Shown here: in pieces, positions 26,361-37,960 of the stretch
How the letters are laid out: the number at the start of each line of letters is the position of its first letter
How positions within the stretch are numbered: position 1 is the first letter of the stretch
Source: Cokeromyces recurvatus
Lineage: Eukaryota; Mucoromycota; Mucoromycetes; Mucorales; Mucoraceae
Direction of reading: 5' to 3'
DNA length: 64,000 nucleotides
Assembly (NCBI RefSeq): GCF_025118155.1
Contig: NW_026251388.1
Coordinates: 868,001 to 932,000, forward strand
Program-made: the position numbers and the translations under genes
Notes under the pieces: generated by a model
Databases searched by the model: none
The model's input: only the letters and a program-made list of their open reading frames with translations
Told to the model about the DNA's origin: nothing

Positions 26361-27226
26361 ATGACAGCAAAATCAATAAAAAAGACTAGACTTTTCCCTT
26401 CTTGGATATTAAAGCTAATTGGCATTACATCATTAGCATCGGCTGTAATTGGCTTTGCTATTTATTGGCTTAAAAAATATCCACCACGTCGTAAAATTAA
26501 GCAAGATGATCATGTAAAATAAAAACATATACATGTAAATATTTGTAACATGTTTCCCTGAATTAATCTATTATTATAGCCAATGAGTCAAACTAATAAC
26601 TTTCTCAACAATTTAAAATCTACAGTTAGAAAGAGTAAAAAACGAATGACTATTTCTTTAAAAAATGCAAGTAAACGACGAAGGGGTCTTTTTTTTTTTA
26701 ATTGTTATTATTTATCATACATATAAATTAATCTCTATTTTAGACTGTACTTTGGAATCCTTCGACTGATGTAGATACACCTATTTATGGATTTAGAGAA
26801 AACATTATTCATTTACTTGTACAACTTTCTTATTTATACGACATTTACATCATTGTGCATGTTAATTCAGAAGAAGAAAAGACAAGTATTCAAAGTTTAT
26901 TAACAAATGGGTTATTGAGTATAGCGGATCATCATATTGATTCACGTAAAATCATTTATTGTTCAGAGGAAGAGGGCAAAATTCATATCGTTCGTCATCT
27001 TGAGCCGTTTATTCATATTGAAGGAGGCTGGGAAGTGGATGATGGTGAAGATATTGTAAAGAAATTGAAACCCTTTGTTCATAAAATCATTTGGATTTTA
27101 ACAAAAAGAAGAAGAGATTCTTTTAAACCTGAAAATATTAGACAAGAAGATCGTCATATGTTGGGTCAAAATATTGAAATTTCTGAATCTTTAATTGATA
27201 CTTCAGTTGCTCAAGAAGTTAAATAG
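26361..27226 (+). CDS. PEX22: Peroxin Pex22, membrane anchor of the Pex4 ubiquitin-conjugating enzyme
   Basis: Anchors and activates Pex4 at the peroxisome membrane for recycling of the import receptor Pex5. Three exons (26361-26513, 26580-26666, 26744-27226) encode 240 residues. A basic N-terminus and one membrane segment (about residues 16-36) precede the cytosolic domain. The conserved start MTISLKNTVLWNPS spans intron 2, and RKIIYCSEEEGKIHIVRHLE with FIHIEGGWEV is typical of the family. Intron 2 must begin with GC (GCAAGT at 26667): every GT choice nearby breaks the frame, whereas this one restores the family motif exactly. Start choice: the ATG at 26361 gives the short lumenal tail expected for Pex22. 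Confidence 0.85.
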
Positions 27227-27380
27227 TTTGTTCTACTTACTATATTCAGCATGTTATGTAAACATTTGAAATCTGAATACTACAATATATAAATGTGTAT
27301 ATTGTTCCCTTTGTTTTCTTTTATTATTATTATTATTATTCATATATTTATTTACTTAATATATAATCTTCTTTACCATC

Positions 27381-28914
27381 ATGCTATTAAATAACAAGTT
27401 ATATATCCTGATAATAGCTAATTTGTTCACTATAATAGCAGCTAAAACAAAAAAAGATACTATTAGCAGTAGTAATTCGCTGATAAAATTGCCTATTTAT
27501 TATATAAATAATGAAGAACATTTAAATATGAATAAGAATAAAAGAGATGAAAAAACGATAGCGTCTGTTCCATTATTTAATGTAAATTCTAGAGAATATC
27601 TTATAGAAATCGGTATAGGTACTCCTCCACAAAAATTTAACCTTACATTAGACACTGGAAGGTATAGTATAATGTGAAAAATATATATATTTCTATACAT
27701 ATTGTAATATATTTTATTTCTAAATAAATATATAAAGTTCAGATATTTGGATTACTTCGTCAAAATGTAAAAAACCAAACTATTGTCCTGATATGAAATT
27801 TATTGAATCTGATTCTTCAACCTTGAATGAAACAAATAGCTTGTTTGAAATTCAATATGGAAGTGGATCGGCAAAAGGGAAAATAGCTTATGATACAATA
27901 GTTGTTAATGAAAATCAGCTTATTTTACCTGCACAAAGAATAGGTCTGGCTACCATCACTCAGGGCTTTTCTTCCCCTAATCGAATAACAAGTGGGGTTT
28001 TAGGCCTTGGCTTTTCAGGTCTCTCGAACGATCCAAATGAAAATACATTTATGATGAACTTGGTAAAAAAGAAAATTATAAATGAACCTGTATTTTCAAT
28101 TTACCTCAATCGACAAAGTGAATACGGATATAAGGGTGAAATTATTCTTGGTGGATATGAAACAGACAAATTAATGGGTTTATTACAATTTTTACCCGTT
28201 GTTCCTTATGAAGCCAGCAATGGAAAACCTCTTGTTGGTCGGTATTATAACACCCAGAAAGGAATTTATAAATATTGGACCGTTCCTGGCCAAGCTTTGA
28301 CTGTCTATGATCAAAATTCTCTCATTTATGAAACCAAATTTGAAGACGTCCAGGCTGCTATTCTAGATTCTGGTACGACATTATCTTATTTCCCAAAGGA
28401 TATTGTGTTGGAAGTCTTAAAGACAATTACTGTAACAGATTATGAACCCTTAACATTAAATGGAGGAGAAATACAAGCTTATCAGATTAAAAATTGTAAC
28501 CAACACATGACAAATAAAAAAAGTTTGAGTTTTGACTTTCAATTTTCGTCTTCAGCGTCAATGTTTAGTACAACAACAGCAATAGTAGTTATTCGAGTAC
28601 CTCTAAATGAGCTCGTGTTGCCTCAAGATACAAACGATATTAATACAGCAGAAACGTGTTTATTTGGTCTAGCACCTCTTTCTAGCGGCTTTTCAACTTC
28701 AATTGGATCTTCAGGTAGTTGGATTCTCGGACAAACAGTACTTAGAAGTGCTTATATTATACACGATATGAAAGAATTACAAATAGGTATAGGCTCCATG
28801 TTTAATAATGATACTCTCAGTAGTAACACTATCTCTTCCTCCTTGATGAGAACAAAAAATGGCCTTCATAATAGTATGATTATATTCTCTTTGTTTCTTT
28901 TTTTTCTTTCATAA
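27381..28914 (+). CDS. Pepsin-family aspartic protease 1 (yapsin-like, GPI signal)
   Basis: First of five tandem A1 proteases. Exons 27381-27661 and 27738-28914 encode 485 residues. It has an N-terminal signal peptide (hydrophobic residues 7-20) and a propeptide with a dibasic NKRDEK site. The first catalytic motif DTGSSDIW spans the intron, the flap is IQYGSGSAKG and the second catalytic motif is ILDSGTTLSY. The C-terminus is a Ser-rich stretch followed by a hydrophobic tail (MIIFSLFLFFLS), which fits a GPI-attachment signal. A secreted, wall- or membrane-bound endoprotease is inferred. All catalytic residues are present. It lies 154 bp after PEX22, in the same orientation. Confidence 0.92.
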
Positions 28915-29413
28915 TATTTTTTTTAAGCAGTAATTAAGTTTGTTTATTCTTAGTTGTGTAACACTTATGACAATGCTAATATGTAATTTAAATAAATGTC
29001 TCGAATTAATATACAAATTTGTTAGATGACAATAAATGCGTTATTCAATTTTATGCGTAACTAATAATATAAAAGATATCCAAAAGAAGAAGAAGTTAGT
29101 AGAAAATAAAAATAAATTATGTCTTGGCAAAGCTTACTAGTATTCTTTTCTTTTCCTTTTTTTTTTTAATATTTATGTGTCTATATTTCAACTCAGAATT
29201 AATTCCTTTCTTATCCAATAGCTTGTATTCTATTTTGTCATTAACAAAAAAAGAAAATGAAGAATACGAAATAAAGTCGCTTAATAAAAGAAGGTGTTCT
29301 TTCTTTCTCTCTCTCTCTTTATCTTTTTCTTTATTTTTTTCTTTATTTTTTTCCTTTTTTTTCTTTTCTTTTTTTTTTGTTTGTTTGTCTTTTAATACGT
29401 ATTTGAACATATT
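28915..29413. other. Spacer between proteases 1 and 2
   Basis: AT-rich, with a pyrimidine-rich CT/TTTTC tract at about 29301-29392 close to the next start codon. This is a plausible core promoter, since CT-rich leaders also precede the fourth and fifth genes. The frame running through this tract is low complexity and is not called. Confidence 0.5.
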
Positions 29414-31101
29414 ATGAAAATTAATTCCATTTCAATTTATATAGCTAGTACTTTAGCTCTATTAAGTACTGCTAATGCCTCCTATATTACTAACAAAAAA
29501 GTGATTAAAGCACCAATTACTCGTATTAATAGACCTGACCCCATCATTTCTTCTATTCAAAAGAGAAATAATCTCGAGAAAAGAGATCCATTTACTGCTT
29601 CTTTATATAATGATGCTGGTTCACAATATCTGATAGAAGTGAATATCGGCACTCCTGCGCAAAGTTTTTATGTTACATTGGATACTGGAAGGTAGACAAC
29701 GTTTTATATTCTAAATTTGAAACCAAAAAAAAAAAAAAAAAAAAATTAAATTAAATGTTTTATAGCGCTGATTTATGGGTTCCTGGAAGATTATGTTCGT
29801 CAACAGAATGTCCAAACGGCTTTTTTGATGCATCTCAATCAAGTACGTTCAAATCTTTGAATCGAACTTTCTCACTTACTTATGGTATTGGAAGTGTCAA
29901 TGGAACATATGTCACTGATACAGTGTCTATTGCTGGTGCAACTGTAAACAAGCAACAATTTGGATTAGCTAGTAGCACACAACAAATCTTAACTAATCCA
30001 AATACAATTACTTCATCTTTAGCGAATACAAATACTAGCTCAACTTCATTTCAGAACATTAAATCATTTGCGTCTTCTGTAAGCGAAACCCCTGTAGCAA
30101 ATGGTATCCTCGGAATGGGCTATCCAAAATTAACAGCTGCATCTAGTAAAGGTCAAGGTGCATATAATCCATTTGTCTTTAATTTAGTGTCTCAAAAAAT
30201 CATAAGCGATCCTGTCTTTTCTATCTATCTTAATCGTGTTAAGGAAGAAGGTTGGGCAGGTGAAATCATTTTCGGTGGTGTTGACCCTTCAAAATACAAG
30301 GGTAATCTTACTTATCTTCCTGTTATGTCTTTGGCATCCGTTACTTCGAAAAAGAGAGACGGTCGTAGTAATAACTATTATTGGATGGTAGGCGCTCAAG
30401 GTATATCTGTCACTAGTACTACAAATACCACCAGTATAGATACCAACAACACTACATCATCATCATCATCAACAACAACAACAGCTAATAATAATAGCAG
30501 TTCTCCTTCCAATATTCTTGATATCGAATTTTCTTCTGTAGGTGCATTCATCTTGGATACCGGTACTACTCTTACTTATTTCCCATCTACTATAGCTCAA
30601 CAAATTGTTGAAGCTATAGCTGGACCAGATGGCTACACCTTGGAAGCTGGCTCTAGTGCTTATCTTGTAGATTGTAATACAGCAAAATCACAAACACAAC
30701 TTGAATTAAAAATGACACCTACTACTTCTCGAGTAACAAATCCAGTTACGCTCTCTATTCCTGCTTCACAGTTAGTTATTCCATTGAATGGTGCAACAGC
30801 TGATGATGCTAGTTATTGTTTATTTGGTATTGCTCCTTCTTCCAGTACCAGTACCTCTAGTGACAGTAATAATAATCTCCATTTGGTTGGTGACTCTATC
30901 TTGCGTAGTGCCTATTTAGTATTTGATATAGGAAATAATCAAATAGGTTTAGCCGCTGCTGTTGGTGTAGAAGGTTCTGTAAAAGGCATTTCATCAACAT
31001 CATTTGAACAATCAACAAGCGGCGGTATTGGCAAATTAGATCAACACCCTACTATATTTGCTCTTATAAGCTGCTTATTCATCATTGCTCTAGCTTTCTA
31101 A
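29414..31101 (+). CDS. Pepsin-family aspartic protease 2 (yapsin-like, GPI signal)
   Basis: Exons 29414-29691 and 29766-31101 encode 537 residues, the longest of the array. Seen: signal peptide (about residues 1-22), propeptide with a KR site (NLEKRDPF), first catalytic motif DTGSADLW split by the intron, flap LTYGIGSVNG, second motif ILDTGTTLTY, and GDSILRSAYLVFD near the end. Ser/Thr/Asn-rich insertions are present after the flap (about residues 190-215) and before the second motif (around residue 340). The C-terminus has a Ser/Gly spacer and a hydrophobic tail (IFALISCLFIIALAF), consistent with GPI attachment. A surface protease is inferred. Confidence 0.93.
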
Positions 31102-31864
31102 AAAAGAAAAAAAAAAGGGAATATACATATAGATATACCACTTACACAGTTTACCATTCATTTAAAACTGTATATACAAATTAAGCTATTCTTCATTTCG
31201 TGTATAATAAAACCTTAGGTCTAATATTAGAAAATATAAGCTCTTCTGCTGTGTTTGTATTTCAGTGTTAGATGATTATTGAGATAACATTTGAATAATG
31301 GTTTCAGTTTCTTTTTTTTTTCCTGTTTTTTTCAAAAAAAAAAAAAAAAGCTCAAAATAGAATTTGATTTCATGATGAAAGAAGAGACCAAAGTAACCTA
31401 TGCAGCTCCTCTTCTTCTTCTTCTTTCTTTTTCTTTTTTCCTTTTTTTGCTATAAATCAAAATCATAATGCAAGTATAAATTTAAAAAGTTAAAATACAT
31501 GTTGATATATACCAACATGAAAATAAAACTTCTGAGACATAATGGTGAATATTTTTTTTTTTTCATAAAAGAAAAGCCAGCTTGTATAATAAGTAATTAA
31601 AAAAGGACAAATTTTATTTTTATTTTTCCCTTTATGTTACTGTTATTGTTCTAGCTCTTCTTAATTGTAGTAATTCGTTAAAGAATTTATTGTAATGAAT
31701 TTATTCTCTGGTCATCAAGAATAAAAAAAGTTTATTTTCTCTTTTATTATAAAGGTTTTTTTTTCAAATCGGAGTTATCACCACTCTTTTTAAAATAGAC
31801 ATTTACATATTTTTAGATTTTTTTTTTCTTTTATATTTTCTTTCATGTTATCTTTTCATGCATA
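31102..31864. other. Spacer between proteases 2 and 3
   Basis: AT-rich with T-runs and a CTT/TTC tract (about 31411-31447). No coding-like frame or RNA gene was recognised. It presumably carries the terminator of protease 2 and the promoter of protease 3. Confidence 0.5.
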
Positions 31865-33246
31865 ATGAAAAATTATTTCGTATTTGGATTTATAAATCTC
31901 CTTGCTGTTTCAGTGTTGGGCTCTAATAATCCAGACTCTTTTTCTATAAACAACTCTGTTATTAATATACCACTTTATAATGATTTGGGTCAAGTTTATC
32001 TTGCAAATATTAGTGTTGGAACACCATCTCAAACTTTTAGTGTCATTGTAGATACGCGAAGGTAAAAAAAAAAAAAAAAAAAAAAAAGAGTATTCTTTTT
32101 TATTGATTTTTATATAGTTCAAATATTTGGATACCCTCAGTTAAATGTGAACAAAAAATATGCCCAGACACAACTTTTAATCCATCAAATTCTTCTACAT
32201 TTGAACTTATTGACTCGGCTTTTAATGCTGAATATGGAGATGCCACTATTAATGGTACTCTTGCACAGGATACAGTTATATTGGGTGGAGCTCAAATTGA
32301 TAATCAAACGTTTGTTCTTGTTAATAAAGCAAGTAAATTACTCATAGCCGATGATTACAAACAACGTTTAAAATATCATACCAATGCATCAGTAGATGGT
32401 GTCCTGGGTTTAGGTTATAGTTCTTCGGTTGAAAACAACCAACATGTTTATAGTTCTCTTTTGCATTCTATGGTAGATCAGAATTTAATCCCTGAACCAG
32501 TCTTTTCGATCTTTACTAATTCAGTTATGGCCAACGGCTGGGCTGGTGAATTAACTTTAGGTGGTGTGAATGAGGAACGATATCAAGGGCAAATCAAATT
32601 TGCAGATGTGCCCGCTATTAGTACGAATAGCGATACTAACACATCCTCTCAAGTTGGTTTATGGTTAGTTCAAAGCAAGTCGATTTCTGTACTAGATGCA
32701 GCAACAGTTTATAATGCTAAAACTAAGCAATATGGCGTTGAAATGATACCCAAATTAATTTTACCCTTTCAATTAGATAATACAAAATATGTATTGTTTG
32801 ATACTGGGACTTCATTATCTTATGTTGGAAAACTTTATGCTAAAATGCTAATCATGGGCTTACAAGAATCGACAAATGTAGATTTGGACGTGGAGAGTGG
32901 TTGTTATCTTATTGATTGTGCTTTTGCCAATTCTACTAAACAAATTGAATTTGAATTTGCACAGTTTAGTAATGGTACAGCAGGAAGTGTACGTGTCTCG
33001 ATTCCTGTTAAATATCTTATACAACCTCAGCATGTAGGTAAAGCGATGACTGGAGAAGATGATACATGTATCTTTAGTATTTGCTCATGGATACCGGGAA
33101 AAGATAATGAAAATGAGGATGGTAACGAGACAACTGTTTTTGTATTTGGTGATTCAGTTATTCGCTCAATGTATCTTGTCTTTGATTCTGTTCGAAATAG
33201 GATTGGATTTGCAAGTCCTATTGATACAACTATAAAAGTTATATAA
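31865..33246 (+). CDS. Pepsin-family aspartic protease 3 with DTR instead of DTG
   Basis: Exons 31865-32061 and 32118-33246 encode 441 residues. It has a signal peptide (hydrophobic residues 5-19) and almost no propeptide, unlike its neighbours, which have 40 to 70 residues before the catalytic domain. The first catalytic motif reads DTRSSNIW: the invariant glycine after Asp-Thr is arginine (codon CGA at the exon edge). The flap is AEYGDATING and the second motif LFDTGTSLSY is intact. No GPI-like tail is seen; the protein ends soon after GDSVIRSMYLVFD. The frame is otherwise undamaged, so this is either a recently inactivated copy or a protein kept for a non-catalytic role. Confidence 0.88.
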
Positions 33247-33566
33247 AAAAAATATTTATATATTTATATAAATACTATTTATAGAAAAAACATATATATA
33301 AAAAAAGCATCATTATTACTGCTTAATTTGTTTGAGATAGATCATTTAATGCCAAGAGTTAAAAATATCAATGAAATGAAAACTAAACAAAAAAACAATA
33401 ATAATAATTTCGGGATGGCCATCGTCATTTGTCTTTTTATTATTATTATTATTTATATTATTTATCGTTATTATATTCGTGCTTTTCATAGATATTCTTT
33501 AATTGTATTATTTTATTTGTATAAACTTTATATTATTTAAGCTTATTTTGTATATAATTTCTTATC
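33247..33566. other. Spacer between proteases 3 and 4
   Basis: 320 bp. A frame at about 33349-33540 encodes Asn-rich then hydrophobic residues. It could be a vestige of a C-terminal anchor of protease 3, but composition alone explains it and it is not called. Confidence 0.4.
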
Positions 33567-34942
33567 ATGTATATGCTGTATATATTTCTATGGATATCTA
33601 TACTTTCTGATATCATTTTTACAAAACCTATTAAATCAAGGAAAGTTGTATTACCGTTTCAAAAAAAAATTGTTAATTTCAGTAACTTGACGCTTGCAGA
33701 AAAATCCTATTGTGGATCAACCAATATTTATAATGATAATCAAGTCCAATATCTTTCAAATATACAAATTGGCACACCACCACAAAATTTTGTGGTAATT
33801 GTAGATACAGGAAGGTAAAACTTTTTTTTTTTATAGGAACGTTTATCTTCTTTAAAAAAGTGTTTAAAACTTAATATTTATATCCTCTTTTTTATAGTTC
33901 ATTATTATGGATACCATCTACTTCGTGTCCAGAATCAAAATGCCCTTTAAAAAAATTTGATTTATCTCTATCTTCGACCTTCTCTAGTTATAATAGTGAG
34001 TTTGAGATTATTTATGATACAGGCTATACTAAAGGAATATTAGCAAAAGATGATGTAACTTTAGCTGGAATTACTATTTCAGGTCAACAAATTGGGCTAG
34101 CTACTGCAACCGAAGATACGATTGCGATAAATGCTAATTTGAATGATATTGCTGCAGACGGTATTCTTGGACTTGGTTTCCCTGATAAAGACTCATTTAA
34201 TACACGATATCAAATTTCCTCGGTTCCTTTTCATATGGCTTCACGCAATATGCTTATTGAACCTATTTTTTCTATTTGTACAAACTCTATATATGAAAAC
34301 GGCTGGTCAGGTGAAATTATGATAGGTGGTATGAATTCATCTCTCTTTGTAGGCAACATAACTTATTTACCTGTTGTTCCTGATCTTATTTCTGGAAATT
34401 ATGTACTGTGGCAAGTCAATACAGAATCTGTTAAATTAAAATCAAACAACGACAATCAAATCCTGTTCTCATCCAATTTTTCATTGCCTGTCACAGCTGC
34501 ATTTGACACAGGCACGACATTCACCTATTTAGAAGATCAATATGTCAAATCGATGTTAGTAGCGTTTACAGGCGAATATAATCCTATCTTGGACCCACAA
34601 TCAGGTTGCTATCTTGTTGATTGTAGTTATGCTTTTAATACAGGACGAAGCAATAATATATCTGTTGAATTTGCCTTTTGGACGATGATGTCTAATAGTC
34701 AGCAGAAACAATTTGCGTTATTTTCGATTCCCATCTCTGAACTTGTAGAACCCTTAGATAATACAGATATACGATATGCAAAGAAATGTGCATTTTCTAT
34801 TTGTCCTACTTCTTCTACTAATAGCATACTATTGGGTGATTCCGTTATCCGTGCGTTATACCTTGTATTTGATATGTCTAGATATTATGTAGGTATTGCC
34901 CCTTCATTACAAACAGCAAGTAAAGTTGAAATATCAAATTAA
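33567..34942 (+). CDS. Pepsin-family aspartic protease 4, secreted
   Basis: Exons 33567-33814 and 33898-34942 encode 430 residues. Seen: hydrophobic N-terminal signal, propeptide ending before YNDNQVQYLSNIQIGTPPQ, first catalytic motif DTGSSLLW across the intron, a diverged flap IIYDTGYTKG (Asp where the others have Gly), and second motif AFDTGTTFTY. GDSVIRALYLVFD lies near the end. There is no C-terminal hydrophobic tail, so a soluble secreted form is inferred. Both catalytic aspartates are present. Confidence 0.91.
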
Positions 34943-35698
34943 TTTATTATGAATAGTATTGTAAATAAGTCTGTCTTTCTTTCTTTTTCTCTCTCTCTCT
35001 CTCTCTCTTTTTTTTCTTTTTTTTTTTTTTTTTACCATAATAAGTATGTGTTGATCATTTGTAGAAAAAAGGGGGAAAAAAGTATTATGTGTATGATTTT
35101 CTTTATTTCTCTTTCTTTCATTATAGTATGATTCTTAAACATAGAGAATATTTTATAATAACTCGTTTTTTATTTTTATTTTATATAAGCAAACTTTCTT
35201 GTTCTTTAATAACTTTATATAGAAACGTTTTAAGCAAAGCAGTCTTCTATAAAATAGTCATTGACGTATTACTTTGACAAGTTGAAGAGCCGCTACTAAT
35301 CTACTCAAAATGTGATACAAATAAAGTATTTATTACTGTCAACATTATTCATTAATAAATCTGTTAGTCGAGAGTGTGTGTATGTATACACATATATGTA
35401 TATATTTATAGATATGTCTATACATGTACACATATAAAAGAAAAGCAAATATGTAAGTTTTCCTAGCAAAAATAAAAAAAAACATTAGATGTATAATAAT
35501 AAAGCTTATTAATTATGAAAAGCAATATCTGGAGCACTATTGTATTTTAGTCGTTTATTAAGAAAAGACCAATCAAATATTAAGACTGGTGGTTCATAGT
35601 AAACTATTTTTCCTTTTTTTTATTTTTTCTTTCTTTTTTCTTTCTCTGCCTTTTTTGCATTTTCTTTTTCTTTTCTTTTTCTTTAAAAAAAAATCATA
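34943..35698. other. Spacer between proteases 4 and 5
   Basis: Begins with a CT/T tract (34976-35033), then AT-rich DNA with alternating TATA/CATA runs (about 35386-35434) and a CT-rich leader just before the next start. No gene seen. Confidence 0.5.
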
Positions 35699-37059
35699 AT
35701 GCTTTATTTATTATTGTTCATATCACTGATTGCCAATGAAAATATAATATTTGGAAAACCAATTCTGAAGGAAAATGATATATTCAGCTTGTCTCTTATA
35801 AAAAGATACTCTTACTCTTCATCTATAAGGAAACGATCATCAATAAGCAATGTGTATCCACTTTACGATCAAGAGCAAATTGAATATTTAACAAAGATAA
35901 ATATCGGAACACCACCACAAGAATTTCTTGTTTCAATCGATACTGGAAGGTAAATAATAATACTATTTTTTTTTTATTATATAGTTGACTGTATACTAAT
36001 TTATGAATGTATACGTTGTTGTATAGTGCAGATACATGGATACCGTCTATATCATGTCCAGATAAGGAATGTCCATATAAAAAATTTAAAACAAACAACT
36101 CTAGAACATTGGAATGGATGAATTCCTCCTTTGTTATTCAATATGGAGCTGGCTCCATCACAGGCAATTATGCCAAGGATACGATTCGTTTAGTGAATAA
36201 TAATAAGTTGGAAGATCAACAACAGATCAAGTCACAGATCTTTGGTCTAGCTGATTCTGCAAAAGACAACATTATCTCTCTTGCTACTCAATCGAATGGC
36301 ATCTTGGGTCTTTCTTTTCCTGCTTTAGCTGCTAATAGTGATACAAAGGATGCCTATGATCCCATTTTGTTTGCCCTTGCTCGTCAAAAATTAATTTCGG
36401 AGCCAGTATTTTCGATTTCGCTTGATCAAGAGCAAATGATGATAGGTGGCAAAGATAAAAGCCTGTACAAGGGCGATATACATTATATGCCTGTTGTTAA
36501 AAATATAAATCCGAAAACAAATGAACTTGACTATACCTTTTGGTCGATTGGTTTGAAGAATATCGTCCTTAACAATCATACGGATGACTTATTTATTAAT
36601 AAGAGTCAAAATGATGATACTTTAGTTATTTTGGATACAGGGACTACTTTAAGTTACTTGAATAAAGAATTGACAGATAAAATTGTTCGATGGGTAACTC
36701 AAAGGGAAAAACTTTCGATCAATCCTGATACATATCTATACACTGTCGATTGTAAACTTAGAGAAAATAAGGATAAACGGAAGCTGGTCTTTCTGTTTTC
36801 ATCAATAAATCAAGCGATTGTAAGATTTGAAGTAGATATTCAAGATTTAATTTCACCACCTAAAAATGACAATGATAGTCAAGATTGTATCTTTGGTATA
36901 ACTTACAATTATGATGAACAGAATACGTTTGTGTTTGGTGATTCTATCTTAAGGTCCACTTATCTTATTTTTGACATGGATCAAAAGCAAGTTGGTTTAG
37001 CTACGAACTCTAAGAGTCGTTCTTTTAGCAATGTGAATACCCCCCTTTTTATTAGTTAA
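35699..37059 (+). CDS. Pepsin-family aspartic protease 5, secreted
   Basis: Exons 35699-35949 and 36027-37059 encode 427 residues. Seen: signal peptide (LLLFISLIANENIIFG), a propeptide with KR sites (LIKRY, IRKRSS), first catalytic motif DTGSADTW across the intron, flap IQYGAGSITG, second motif ILDTGTTLSY and GDSILRSTYLIFD. There is no GPI-like tail. All catalytic residues are intact. The array ends here; the next gene is unrelated. Confidence 0.92.
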
Positions 37060-37960
37060 TTAAATAAAATGCAAAAAAAAAAGTGCTCGTTGTAACTCTA
37101 TTTGCATGTGATAAAAATAATAGAAATAGTTATTTCTTTAATTAATTTTGAAAGAAAGAAAGAAAAAAAGAAAGAAAGCCTACTAAAACAGTTATTGTTT
37201 TCAATTAAGAAAAAGAATTAGGTAATGAGTCTCGATAATATTAAATATTGTAACAAGCTGTTTCATCAATACTTGTTTCTCTGATAAACGTGTTTTATAT
37301 ATTGAACTATACAAAGCCATCATCAGTTACTGCAGGGATATAGTCTATCAATTAGACCCTCGTTTACTACTAAGCCAAATTAAAGGAAGTTTTTGGTTTC
37401 ATGTGCATAATTCATGAACATTTATTACTATAAATTTTTTTTTTTGAAAAAAAAAAAAAAAAAAAAAAAAATTTAATATTAAAAATTAAAAATATTAAAA
37501 AGAAAAAGAAAACGAAAAAGAAAACGAAAAGAAAATCAAAAAAAAAAAAACCAAAAAAAAGAGAATAAAAGAGAATAAAAGAGAAAAAAAAAGGAAGGGA
37601 AAAATAATTCACGTATTATATGTACATCAATATCGCTACCATGACAACAGCAGCAGCTTCTATTTCATTATTACTGCTTTATTCTAATTTCTATTTGGTA
37701 AATCATCGAAGAAATTCTGCGGACTTTTTTTCTTTATTACTGCTACTGCTGCTGTATAAATGGTTTTAAGTGAATAATAAATTAAAGTAAACCGAAAATG
37801 GCAACATGTCTTGCCTTTCCACTGGTCCCCCCCCTTTTTTTTTTTTTTTTTTTAATATTACTAAAATTTCTGTTCTCCTACCTTCACATTTAGGAATTAT
37901 TATTTATTTATTTATTTATTTTTTTTCAAGAAAAGAAAATAGTAAAATAAAGGACAAAAA
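37060..37960. other. Gene-free stretch after the protease array
   Basis: Contains purine-rich AAAG repeats, an A-run next to a T-run (about 37436-37471) and AAAAG/AAACG repeats near 37500-37600. No coding-like frame. The right end should hold the promoter of the 37961 gene. Confidence 0.5.

Noticed and set aside
29117..29417. Paired plus/minus frames upstream of protease 2
   Set aside because: Both run through a TTTTC/CT tract and are low complexity; the region is better read as a leader or promoter.
33328..33540. Separate small membrane protein after protease 3
   Set aside because: Hydrophobicity arises from ATT/TTA repeats, the start codon context is poor and there is no sign of conservation.
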